This document shows, one piece after another, positions 12,951 to 25,900 of a stretch of 64,000 nt of DNA. Numbering within the stretch: the first letter of the stretch is position 1; every line of letters begins with the position of its first letter. The notes under the pieces are model-generated. The model worked only from the letters and a program-made list of their open reading frames with translations, searched no databases and was not told where the DNA came from. A program made the translations under genes and the position numbers. Origin of the DNA: Mytilus edulis (taxonomy: Eukaryota > Mollusca > Bivalvia > Mytilida > Mytilidae); assembly GCF_963676685.1 (NCBI RefSeq), contig NC_092348.1, forward strand, positions 15,474,867-15,538,866, written 5' to 3'.

Positions 12951-15829
12951 AAACATCTAAACAACATTAGAAGGAAGTCTGTGCAGATCTAAACAACATT
13001 AGATGGAAGTCTGTGGAGATCTAAATCACCTAAAGTCTAACAAAGGCTATCAACAATCACCCATTAGTCAGATGTATCTGGCTTCTCAAACGTATTTGTC
13101 TCCAGAGTTCCGTATAATGATGAGTTATGATTTCAGATACAATTGTGATACACAAGGAAATACATATTACACATTGATATCATTGCTGTTATTTATATTA
13201 AGTCTAGGAGTCACAAATTAACGGCATCTGGTGGACATCAAACATTTTCCCATTTTGTCCAAAGGATGAATTTACAATGATCTAAAGATCAGATAGATGT
13301 ATTAGCTCTTTCAATATTATTCTTTCATATATTTCTCAAAAGAAATTATACAGACAGTGAATAATACCGGTCTAATAAATCTACAGAAAAATGTATTATC
13401 TGGTGATATAAACATCTCTGCTATAAAAATGTCTATATATGGATGGGATTGAGTTTTATTTCCATGGGTATTGGTAAACACAGAAAATTCAAACAAATGA
13501 ATAATGAGCTTTGATTTGAAAGTAAAAATACACTCAAGGGTAATATTACAAAAGATATATAAGATCGAAAACAGTTAAATGAGCATCCAATTGTGTTATA
13601 TTGTAATATTATTGAACAATTATGACTTTATGGTAAATTGGAATATTTCAAAGAAAGCAGAGCATTGACATTTAGATCTACATTTTCACAGCAATAATTA
13701 ATGAGAGTCATGTACTTCACCTAACATTTATATCCATACCAATTTCATATGATGAAACTGTCAATCAGTATTTGTTTTATGAAATGAAAGTACAAAGATT
13801 AGATATATGACATGTATACCCCTGAGGAGTTTCAGCATGATGGGGAATATATAATACTCCATATGATATTATGACTATTGCAAAGTGACAGCTTTCAATC
13901 ATTTAGAATGGAGATCTAACTTTTGTGTTTTGCTTATTATTCTGAGAATACAATTGAACATTTTTTTTAATTATTTTTGAATCTCACATTCAACATCTCT
14001 TTTTTTAGGAAATAAAAAATCTGAATTTTACTCTAGATTATTGATATTTAATGTCATCAGAATCATGAACTTTGTTCTTTGTTAGACAAATTGTATCTCT
14101 ATTTTTGTTTACATTTTCTAAGAATAAAATAGACATTTTAAAACAAGAAATTGATTTCAGGACATATCTTCATAAACAAAACACTTAAAATTGACAATAA
14201 AAATTATGTTTTACCACAATAGAAGGCTATTCAAATGATTGTGTAACACATTCAGTAATTATACTTATTGATTTAGTATGCATTATGTATTCCAATTTTA
14301 TGATAGAAACTTAGCAAATCAGTTAATAGCAATAAAATGCCAATGTCAACAATTGGGTTTCATAACAAATTAAAACATCTCTTTTTTTTCTATATCAACC
14401 TTAATCAGAAACACAGAAAGCTGAGGCTTCTAAAAAGAAACATATTATCAGGGGTAGATTCAGAGTGGGGCCAAGAGGCCCAGACCCCTCCCCTTTTTGT
14501 GGGAAAAAAATGGTTGATGGGCCTCCACATGTGAAAAATTCTAGATCCACCACTGATTATACCCATTTCTGTGCACAAGACATGATTCCTAAATTGATCA
14601 TCATCAGATGGCCACTTGGACAAAGGGTTTGAAAGCCAAATATAACACAGGTTTAAGTCTTTGAGCAGCCGGACTTATTATGAAAGTTTTTTGCAAAATT
14701 TACAAAATTTATCTACTGAGAAAACAATCATGACCCAATACTATAGAGCACTTACTATTAGTCTATGACGAAGTAGTGATATATATCACCTGGTAGTACC
14801 ATAGATATTGTTTTGTAAACAAATTATTCATGATATAAGTAATGGTAAAGTAATTTTGTCAATGATTTCTCTCACTCAACAATTTTCCTAAATACATCAT
14901 GGATACTTTGGCTTGAATGTAAGTGTTAAGTTCGCTCTATCTATTGCTGTTTATTCAATATCCTGACCGAATTACAATTTGTTTTATTTAAACAAAACTG
15001 TTCCACTGGTCAGATATTTTTATCAACTCACTGTTGTAGAAAGCCTGATAGTTTGTGGTCAATATCTGAACTTTTATATATGTATTAAATCTTCAAATAA
15101 CAAAAATCTATATATTACTAACTTATGTTTCAAAAAAATCTAATCGAAGTGAATTATAACACTGGTTACTCCAGGCTTTATATAAATCATTTCAATGATA
15201 GATGTATTAACATTGTGTATTTAGATAATTTAGGTAACAAATGATAGATATATCTGATTTTGCAGCTTAAATTTCTTGAAATTGATAAATAGATATTTTG
15301 TATTAATGTTAAAATTACAATCAATCTTTTTATGACAAGCAGTTTTGACAAGAACATAATTTATCAAATCAATTTTTCATCTGTAATAAATTTATTTAAA
15401 ATTACATTCTTAAGCAGAATGATTTAAGAAATAATTGTTAATTAGTTTCTTTTGCTTTTGAAATTCACGAAATTTATAGATATCTTATAACTTGATCATT
15501 ACATTTAGTTTTAAAAATTTATAGAGTAAAAAAAAAGAGATATAATATGATTGCCATAATGACATTTAACCACCTTATTAACTTAAAAGACGCATATCAT
15601 TATTGTAGAAACTATGCAGTTTTGGGGACAAAAAGTCTTGCACATTCCTTGAAGGTTTCAGAAGAACAATTTATTATGATGTCATGTATACTGCTTTTAA
15701 AATAAATTGGGAAAGTGTCCATGCCCCCACTTGCATAACTTAATAAAGGTACATAAATCCCAAATGGCAAAAGAAACCCATCCCAAATTTGCACTTGACT
15801 TGAGTTTTGTACAATTGAGCTAATTTTTC
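12951..15829. other. No gene seen (apart from the MITE at 14449)
   Basis: AT-rich sequence without supported coding frames. Confidence 0.45.
14449..14555. mobile_element. Diverged member of the CAGTGGCGGATCCAG MITE family
   Basis: Starts CAGGGGTAGATTCAGAG and ends CTAGATCCACCACTG; flanked by ATTAT on both sides (14444-14448, 14556-14560). Shorter than the other copies, with the G run reduced. Confidence 0.8.
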
Positions 15830-16145
15830 TTTTGTAAAGGGATAAACTCTAGAATGGAAAAGGAAGGATTTGTGTTTTTATGGTAATGAGCATTGTGCAT
15901 AAGTTCATAATATCTAACTAATGTCAGAGAACGGAAACGAAAAAATCAACAACTTTTCCATTTGTAAAGGGGCCTAACTGTAGAACAGTAGAAATGACCC
16001 CTCCAAAGTTCAAATTTGAATTGTGTTTTGTGGTAATTAGCATTATGTATAAGTTTCATATCATTTGGTTGAGGCTTAAACTATAGTTAGAGAACGGAAA
16101 CCAATTATGGGACATACTGACGGACAAGGGTAAAACTAAGTTTAA
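15830..16145 (+). repeat. Repeat family E, two tandem units with GACGGACAAGGG tail
   Basis: Two units of ~140-180 bp share 'gtaaagg', 'taactctagaa/taactgtagaa', 'tggtaat-agcattgtgcataagtt' and 'agagaacggaaac'. The copy ends near ACTGACGGACAAGGGTAAAA and ATGCTCCGTCC. Related wording occurs at 41220-41380 and 42190-42310. Confidence 0.6.
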
Positions 16146-16312
16146 TGCTCCGTCCATTACAGCTGATATTAACAGCCACAGATGAATTACTTATAACTTA
16201 GTGTTTTGATTTTCACTCTACATGTATCACAGTGATTCAACTCACTCAACATGTAAACTGGATTGAATGCTTTAAGTCATTATTAGCTGCAAAGTTTTTA
16301 ATTACAATACAT

Positions 16313-16448
16313 AACACATCGGGTACCTGAGAAGTGGAGAGAGAACTGTTTACCCTTCTACAATACTTATTTCAACATGAGCAACACATGGGTACCTGAG
16401 AAGAGGAGAAAGAAGTATTTACCCTTCTACAGAACATGACTTCAACCC
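16313..16448 (+). repeat. 70-bp tandem duplication
   Basis: AACACATSGGGTACCTGAGA and TTTACCCTTCTACA occur twice, 70 bp apart. Confidence 0.8.
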
Positions 16449-18474
16449 ATTTTTTGTCGGGGTTTATGTTGCTCAATAGTAAGTTTTCTGTGTAAATGTC
16501 TTTTCAACATTTTAAAATGTCTGTCAGTGTGTATTCTATTATCATGTTTATTTGTTGACTGATGATTTTTCATTGCATTCTTTGTATTTTGTTTTCTATT
16601 TACATTTATTGACAAAAGCCATTTAAATATAGAATCAGAAAATATCTAGTCAATAACCTGCTGTATAGTAGAGATAGAGAGACATTAATTAGTAAAGTTA
16701 ACTACCGTCACATACTAATAATTACATAATCAATTTCTATACCAGATAGAAACACTTGACATTAAACCACAGAAAAAAAAATATCTCTGGAACTAAATGT
16801 CTTTCCTAACCATAGATCAACATCAATAGCTATTTGTTGTGTAAAACTCCCAGCAAACACAATTTATTGCTGATCAAAATAATTCTCTTTACAAAATCAA
16901 TATAGGTATAGGACCACATCAAAAGAAAATTGTGATAATTGGTGCATCAATGATACTTTGTATTCATAACTGGTGTATGATATCAGATGATGACTATACA
17001 CTAATGGGTAGACTGCTCTTTATTGTTACTGAAAAACTCAAATCACTGGTTGGCTGCTGTCAGGTGGAATTTAATTTGTAGGATATAAATGTTGTCTATG
17101 AAAAACCTTGGTCATGACAAATTAGGCCAATTCCAGACTAACTGAACTCATTTCAATCAAGCTGTGTATAAATTATCGAACTTTTTCATAACCTATTTAC
17201 CAGTGTGAGATTTTTAAGAAAGACCGACATTAATTGGTATAATATAAATGTCTCAAATGATAAATGTTGGTCTTAACAAATAAAGCCATTTCTTGGGTTG
17301 ATTGAAGTTATTGCACTGAAGCTGACTGCTGTTTGTAAATTATACAAGTTTTTTTTTTATAATTTACTAGTGTCATACTTTTTAGAAAGGATAGACATGT
17401 ATATATACATAGAAAATGAATATTAATATTCGGCAACAAAATCCTAAATGAAGAAATTATGTCATTTCTTTTTTGCTTGATTCCCATTCAGATTTGCTTT
17501 CATGCATTATCGAAGAGAAAATGTGGCAAAAAAACAAACTGATTTATGTACAAAACAATAAACGAATATATACAAATATATACATGATATACAGCAACAA
17601 ACCAAACCTACTGAAGTACAGACTCCTGACTTAGGATTGGCACACACAGAATGTGGCAGTGTTCAAAACATGTTTGTTGGCACCAAACTCAATAACATCA
17701 ATGAAACATGTAATGTATGGACCCCTCATTGAAGACAGTATGTGCACCTTTAGTTTGTTTTGGGTTTTTTGGTGGGTTTTTTTTTAGGTCTTTGGTTTTT
17801 TTTTATTGCAAAAAACAAAATTTATATAAAATCATGGAATAAGTGCCATATTTAAAATTCCTTTGCATATTTGTCTGGCATCTGAGAGTTATAAATACAC
17901 AATACATTTTACTTTAAATGTCTTTTTTTTAACATCAGACCAAATTTGTGCCTCACTAATGAAGATTTCTCTTAGTTAAATTGAAAGAAATTGTCGGCTC
18001 TCCATCTTGAAAATGATAGATGTTACATGGTACGTGGGAGGTCAACACAGCTGAGATATTGATTTTCAGAAGACTGATCATTTAAAACTGTCAACAGAAA
18101 TAAAATCACAATATTGATTACTGAGCTGTAGAACATATGGAAATAATACATTAGATTTTTTTTCAAAGAAAAAACAAAATCAAATTGTTATTTCTACAAC
18201 TTTGATGATTAGAGCGTCACTGATGAGTCTTATGACGTACACAATTATAAGCATGTTATCTTTGATATTTTTTGAATGTCTGGCTCAGCATGTATATACA
18301 TGTATGCCTACGGCAAATGATAAAACTGGGATATCCTGTTTGTAGTAAGTTTGTATCATCACGTGTGATCAGTTTCACAAACTTACGAATAATGTTGATC
18401 CAATCTCATGAACAATTCATTATACTAACTAACAATCATCTTAAGTAATACGATTTTCTTTTTGAACTGATCAC
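16449..18474. other. No gene seen
   Basis: AT-rich, with a G/T-rich run near 17750-17800. No repeat termini recognised. Confidence 0.45.
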
Positions 18475-18835
18475 TGGTGTGTTTTAAGGGCTAGAATATG
18501 TATTTTCTAACATTTCCACTGAATCTTGCTGTTAGTAAAATCCCTGCAGATTTGCAGTAGACTGAAGCAGTGGTTGATCTAGAAATTTTCATACGGGGGA
18601 AGGGGGGGGGGGGGGGGCACTGATAAACCTAAGTGGTGGCCCCTCCAGTCATGCTTCAGTGATTCCCTATATAATCAACCAAATTTTTCCCACAAAAAGG
18701 ACACCCTGGATATGCCTATGTGAAAGGTCTTCTGATCACAGGTATGTTTTAAGGACTAGGATATATTTTTATTTCTAACTTTGCCACTGAATCCTGGAGT
18801 TAGTAAAATCCATGCATACTGACAGTAGACTGAAG
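18475..18835 (+). repeat. Direct duplication (~95 bp) with a MITE inserted at the end of the first copy
   Basis: TTTTAAGG(G/A)CTAG(A/G)ATAT...CCACTGAATC...AGTAGACTGAAG occurs at 18482-18567 and again at about 18747-18834. The poly-G MITE (18568-18720) begins exactly where the first copy ends. Confidence 0.65.
18568..18720. mobile_element. Decayed member of the CAGTGGCGGATCCAG MITE family
   Basis: Starts CAGTGGTTGATCTAG followed by a long G run, with a decayed right end CCTGGATATGCCTATG. Flanks TGAAG (18563-18567) and TGAAA (18721-18725) are compatible with a 5-bp duplication with one change. Confidence 0.55.
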
Positions 18836-19869
18836 GGTAACTCAAGATGACTGAGAGTTATTCTTTTGAACCCCTCCATGTATGGCTAGGTATTTTGTCA
18901 ATGTTTAAGGTTTCAAAGGGAAGTCTTTCAGTTTTTAAGTAAATATATCTGAACATTAGTATGCATTATAGTTGTATAATTCCCTGAAATTGCTTTTCTT
19001 TCCCAACGACACTGATGTTTACACTGAGGTTTTCTATTGTGTAACATTATACATGTAAATGTACTACACACATGCAAGCATTATGCTGCAATATATATTT
19101 CTCTTTAATATCATGTAACGTGGCCTTTTTAATGATTAAATATTATATAGGTTAGCGGGTTAGAAAACTCAGATCAAATTAAATGACTCCAGAAATTGAA
19201 TTGTCATATTATCAGCTTTCTATTGTAGATTGATTCGTGTAACACTTGAGGGTAGCACTGCTATTTCTGTTCACGGAATTGATTAATCTACACGTTCAGC
19301 TACAATGTATATCAGGGCAGTACAAACACAATCCAATGTTCTTGTTTAATATTGTATACATTCAATCTTCATAGTCTGATTGATAACAACCCTAAAGTCA
19401 TATTTTGTTTTCTGAGTAAACTATTTTTTTAAATTATTTTTTTATAACAACTTGGGACTTCCATGTACATGATGTATTTGATTTATGATATTGACATATA
19501 TAATTTCATTTATGTCATCAAATAAAGAATAATAAAGTTCCATGAATTTTGCATTTATAACAAATAGCACAAGTCATGCTATGGTAAATGCCATGCAAAT
19601 CTTTGCAAAAAAGTGAAATTAGTTCAGAATAATTTTTCGCTAGTGTAAATCTGTATCAAGAGGGGCATTCAAGAGGATCTAAAATAGTCAGGATAGCAAA
19701 AATTTAAGGTACATGTACAAATGTATAAACTAAAATATACACCTCTGGAAGCAAGGAATCAGACAGAATTTTCTTGAAATTGACTTTCAAAATGACTAAA
19801 CATGGCTAAAACTATTAAAGAAATATAAAAGGTCTGAATTTTAGAAAAAGAACATACATTGTTACAAAC

Positions 19870-19998
19870 CTGCATCAACAATGATCCGTCAGGTATTGTG
19901 ATTCGTATACAGAATTTTTGGCCAGCGTTCCACCTGGATACAATATGGACATCCTCAATACTAGAATACAGCACAGAACTATCCATCATTCCTGTTGG
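19870..19998 (-). CDS. CMIP: CMIP homologue, coding exon 2
   Basis: 129 bp, phase 0 at both ends, continuing the PH-like domain. The residues IEDVHIV, KFCIRITIPDG and LLMQ line up with the vertebrate IEDVQLL, KYCLQLTIPGG and VLLQ. The exon ends at the same residue as I recall for the vertebrate exon, just before the segment leading to the DQWFHSLQW motif, which should open exon 3. Confidence 0.9.
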
Positions 19999-22900
19999 CT
20001 GAAAATATAAAATCAGGTTCAATAATTATACAATATACAATAACAAGTAATAATAGCTGTAATGGCCACCTTTTTAAGACCCTGCATTGCTCACCTTACA
20101 AATCTGACCTCTACATTTAATTGCTTTTAGAGGATAGTTTCTAACAAATTAACCTACATTTCTTTTGGAGGCAGATTTTAAAATTGGCTATAAATCAGAA
20201 TGATAGATTCTAGTGCATGGCCATGTTTTCCATTCTTCAGAACCAAATGGAAATCAATGCCAAGTTACCACCTTATTAGCGTTTAAAAAATACATTTGTG
20301 GATGGTCTTCAGATAACCTTGTTGTTTGTTAGGAATGAGACAAATTGACTTTAAGTTAGTTTTCTTTGTTATCATATGTGTGCCCTTGAAAAAGACTTTA
20401 GTTTTATTTCTGTGTTTCAAATATATGTTTCTTCAATGTTTTGTACCATGCAATAATCTGGACATAATTATAGTAAAACTTCTTGTTCAACATCTTTACA
20501 ATAATCTGGACATAATTATAGTAAAACTTCTTGTTTAACATCTTTACTAAGAAAGTATAAATAGCAATTTGGAAAAGACTGAACTTAAAATACCTCTTTT
20601 ATAAATCAGATGTTAATGCTAACAATGTAGCAAAATGGCTTCCTGTTAAAACTAGCACGCTAAATGCATCACTGATAAAATCAATATCAAATAAGGAAAT
20701 CTCACAAATGAAGCATATCTGTTTGTTAAAGTTAAGTTTTTTATTCATTTGGCTCATGGGAATCTTCCTTGTAACTTAAGTGTAAAAAAAGCATTATGAT
20801 AATAACAATTATCATGATTATAAATACTGTGGATTCATTTATTTTAGAAGGAATTAATTTTCTTGGTTTGAGGCATCTTCGCTAGCCAAGGGTTACGATC
20901 CACTCCCGCTCTCTTCACCTTTGGCGGATTGAGATAATATATCGGAGACACAAGGTAAGGATTTTTATTGGTTGCAGTAGAAACTCGCTGCATCCAATCA
21001 AAAAGCGCCTATAACATGATCACAGTCAAGTAAATGTAGAAAGTGTTTGTAAACAATTGCCACGTGTTAATTATTGTGCAACAAGTCTACATCACTAAAC
21101 ATACGACTATATTTAGTGACAACTTGAATGTTTTTAATACTAATAGAAGTTCCTGTGTATGTTTCATGCACAAATGCATGAATGTTGACGTATATTTTCG
21201 TTTCCGGCTTTACCAAGTGGGTAGAATCTAGACACTAACGTGTTTTTACCTCCAAATTGAAGAGTTCAAGTGCTACCATTGGTCAAGAACAATGTATTGG
21301 GAATGGGTGTGACTTTAATCTTCCGATAGATAGCGCAACATTGATATCACAAATGTTGGCTCAATCGATCTGCCAAGGGTGAAGAGAGCGGGAGTGGATC
21401 GTAACCCTTGGCTAGCGAAGATGGGTTTTAGGAAAACTTAGATATATATTTTAGATATTTGATTTCCTGGTTTTGGTAAATTTTGCATACATTCCATTTA
21501 AATTCATGGTTCCCCTGTCATGTCTGTATCCATGAAATCCAGGAAAATTGGTGGACACAGTCACAATATTGTTACACTAGAATCACAATAAAAGCATGTA
21601 ACAAAAGGGAAGAAGAGATATATGATAGTATTGTTATAATTCAATCTGTTTGCTTTATAGCTACTGTTCTTAATACAAAACCATCTGCATTATTTGAATT
21701 TTTTTATATGTAAAATTTAAAGCACAAAACGGTTGACATGAGCGACTTGGAAAGTAGAAACAGTAAACATTCTAAGCCTCAAGTTTCTTTTCCAAAAACA
21801 CAACTGTGAACCATATTTATTTTCACAGATACTTTTCGGAAGCACTAAATTCTGGTTGACACGTGCATATAATTTGTTTTTCACAATTTTTTTCTATTTT
21901 CATGGTAATTTATGTGTAAGTAGTTCATTTGTAAATTTCACATTAGGTTAAAGTATAAATGTAGGGTATCTAGTTCTTTTTTTAATAATTTCCTCACAGC
22001 TCATGTGTTCAAAACATCAATTAAAGGTCAAATCAAATGTCTATTGAACAACAGCAGCTGCAGCCTCTAAGGGGAGAAATCAAACTGACAAAGTGATTGA
22101 AATCACCGAAAAGATTGGAAGATGTTGTGTGCATAATTTAGATCATATTAATGAGTATTATAACTAGAGGCTCTCAAGAGCCTGTGTCGCTCACCTTGGT
22201 CTATGTGCATATTAAACAATGGACACAGATAAATTCATAACAAAATTGTGTTTTGATGATGGTGATGTGTTTATAGATCTTACTTTAGCGAACATTCTTG
22301 TTGCTACAATTATCTCTATCTATAATGAACTTGGCCCAGTAATTACAGTGGAAAATATTTCTAAAAATCTACAACAATTTATGAAAAATGTAAAAAATTT
22401 ACTATAAAGGACAATAACTCCTAAAAGGGTCAACTGACCATATTGGTCGTGTTGACTTATTTATAGATCTTACTTTGCTGAACATTATTGCTGTTCACTG
22501 TTTATCTCTATATCTATAATATTATTCAAGATTATAACCAAAAACAGCAAAATTTCCTTAAAATTACCAATTCAGAGGCAGCAACCCAACAACTGGTTGT
22601 TCGATTCATCTCAAATTTTCAGGGCAGAAAGATCTTCACCTGATAAACAATTACACTGAAACCCATTTCAGATTTTCTCTAAATGCTTTAATTTTTAAGT
22701 TATAAGCCAAAAACTGCAATTTACCCCTATTATCTATTTTTAGCCATGGCGGCCATCTTGGTTGGTTGACCGGGTCACCGAACACAATTTTTAAACTAGA
22801 TACCCCGAACACAATTTTTAAACTAGATACCCCGAACACAATTTTTAAACTAGATACCCCAATGATGATTGTGGCCAAGTTTGGTTTAATTTGGCCCAGT

Positions 22901-25900
22901 AGTTTCAGAGGAGAAGATTTTTGCAAAAGATTACTAAGATTTACGAAATATGGTTAAAAATTGACTATAAAGGGCAATAACTCCTACAGGGGTCAACTGA
23001 CAATTTCAGATGTGTTGACTTATTTGTAACTTTACTTTGCTGAACATAATGGCTGTTCACTGTTTATCTCTATCTATAATATTATTCAAGATAATAACCA
23101 AAAACATCAAAATTTCCTTAAAATTACCAATTCAGGGGCAGCAAATGGGTTGACCGATTCATCTGAAATTTTCAGGGAAAATAGATCTTGACCTCACAAA
23201 CAATTTAACCCCCATGTCAGATTTGCGTTAAATGCTTTGGTTTCTGAGTTATAAGCCAAAAACTGCATTTTACCCCTATGTTCTATTTTTAGCCATGGCA
23301 GCCATCTTGGTTGGTTGACCGGGTCATCGGACACAATTTTTAAACTAGATACCCAAATGATGATTGTGGCCAAGTTTGGTTTAATTTGGCCCTGTAGTTT
23401 CGGGGGAGAAGATTTTTGTAAAAGTTAACGACGGACGACAACAACGACGACGATGACGGACGACAGACGCCAGACGCCAGACGCAAAGTGATGAGAAAAG
23501 CTCACTTGGCCATTTGGGCCAGGTGAGCTAATGATGGATTATGATGGTGAACAACAAAATACCCTGCTTTACTGACATGACTAAAGTTCTTAAAATGGCA
23601 ACCAAAAAAAATCTGTAGAAAAAATGATTTAAATGTGTGTTGAATGCCAGTGACTTACTTAATTCGTAAACATTTTTTACAAAACCATGAACACAGTTTC
23701 AAGTTTAAAATACATGTATACAATATATTAAAGCATGGGGATGATAGACAAAGGAACTTAAATGCATCAATCATCTTTGAAGACCAAATTTACCTGTACA
23801 TGATTGTTTTTTGGGAGAATTCTATATGTAGAAACAAAAATATGCTATTTTTTTAACTCTTATTTTGGTTGCTTATTGATTTTGATAAAAATTTAATCCT
23901 ACTGAAGATAAATGGTTGTAGGGTAATTTTCAATTCCATAAAATTATTACTATAATTAAACCTACTTCCCATTCAAGACCCTCATGGGTTACAAGGTCTT
24001 TAAAACCTACCCTCGAGCTCCTCTACTTTAATATTTTGTTCTATTGTTTAAAGATGTAGAATTTTAAAACATACATGTGTATTCAGCAAATTCTTTAAAA
24101 GTTGATCATTTCAATTCAGGGGCGGATGCAGGAATTTTCGAAAGGGGGGGGTGCTAACCCAGGGCACCCAGGGCAAAGGGGGGGGTGAAAAACATATGTC
24201 CCGATACAAATGCATTGATCGGCAAAAATAAAGGGGGGGTGCGCACTCCCGGAACCCCCCCCCCCCCCCCCCCCTGGATCCGCCACTGCAATTTTAGTAG
24301 GTGCATTATCTTTGTCCTTAAAACATTTGGAATTTACAATGAGCATATATGATGGACTGTGAGAGAATTATCAAAGGATTTGATTCAATTTGGATTTCAA
24401 AATTTTTATGGAAACTGGCTTTTGAACATTAACTTTTCAACAATAAGCCACTCATCTTTACTGTAATTCTATTTTACAATCCGAGTTCACTCTTCAAATT
24501 AAACAAATCTTTTCCTGTTTTAAAGTATACAAGTGTACATGTACATGTCAAGGCTTAGAAAATAGGAAAGGCGAGCTTTACAGAGCCCTTCAACAGTTTC
24601 ACGCTTACATGTAGTACAAAAAGTTGATACGTTTCTGACATTGTTCTTAATAAATATATTTGTTTATTTTTTGCAGCTAAAAATTGCTACAATTACATGT
24701 GTAGTTTTTAAAAGTAAACATGTGAAAATATTTTCCATCCCCAAGCAAGTACAACATATGTACAAGATTGGGGGGAGAAGTTAATGTGATACAGTCATTG
24801 CACTAAAATATCCCTTTCCTACTATATTTGGTATATTAAGTCAAGAGTTATGCATTTTTCTTGTAGTTTCAAGCAATTCACTAATATTATGCATTAAAAC
24901 TGTTTATAAGTAAGGCACACAATACCCAATACCCAATTGCCTTTTTTTTTTTTAAATTTATCTTTTATTTCTTTTTCGACATGTGATGCATGTAATCATG
25001 TGTAAAAGTATTCTTTTCCCTTATATTTTAAATGTCATATTGGCTTAATATGGGTTTTGTCAATTTAGTCGCCTGTGGAGAGTTGTCTCATTGGCAATTA
25101 CAAAATGTATACTACCTCTTTTTCCATCAAGTTCACTGTAGTACATTGCATCTAACAGAACATGAAATTTTTACTGCTAAGCATTAAACAACTATCAATC
25201 AATCAATCAATTAATAAAACATATATATTACTGATGTCACTGATTTGTGTGATATAAAGAACATAGCAATTGAAACAGTCCTTTTCCCAAATAACATTTT
25301 AGTATACACCTAATGTTACACCAAGCATTTATGGTGAGTCTCATTTAGGTCTAAACGTGATGCGAATTGCCGATTTTTTGTAAGCGTGACACGTGAAAGT
25401 CTAATTATTGTGCTGTAAAATGGGAATATTATGAAGTCTTAGGCGGGACACAGGAAATTACAAAAAAAATGAGAATTGCTTATGTACATAGTGTTAGGGA
25501 GATACAGGAATCTGACAAAACAGTAAGCGGGACCCAGGATCAGAACCCCCGAACGAGACCCCCTTTATGATATTCCAAAATATCAAATGGATATGTCAGA
25601 GCTGTACATGCTCACAATAGCCTACAAAACTTGGAAGACAGGACATATTTTTCAAAGTTTTTCATGTGTCACAGTAAATTAATATTCCACTTAATATAAA
25701 AAAGAAGATGTGGTACATTGTATGACTAACAATGAGACAACTCTCACTAAAGTACATTTGTAGTATTTTTACACTGCTCAGAAGATTAATCAAAATTTCA
25801 GTGTATTTATATACAAATAATTGAAGAATTCCATCGATTTGATTAATAGGCCATAACAATGACACAGACAGCTTTTAATTAGTTTTGTAATTTTTATATA

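Noticed and set aside
14995-15055. Possible CMIP exon 3 (minus strand reading ...ISDQWNS... after an AG)
   Set aside because: The DQW match is only three residues, the surrounding residues do not follow the vertebrate order, and a stop follows at once without a good donor.
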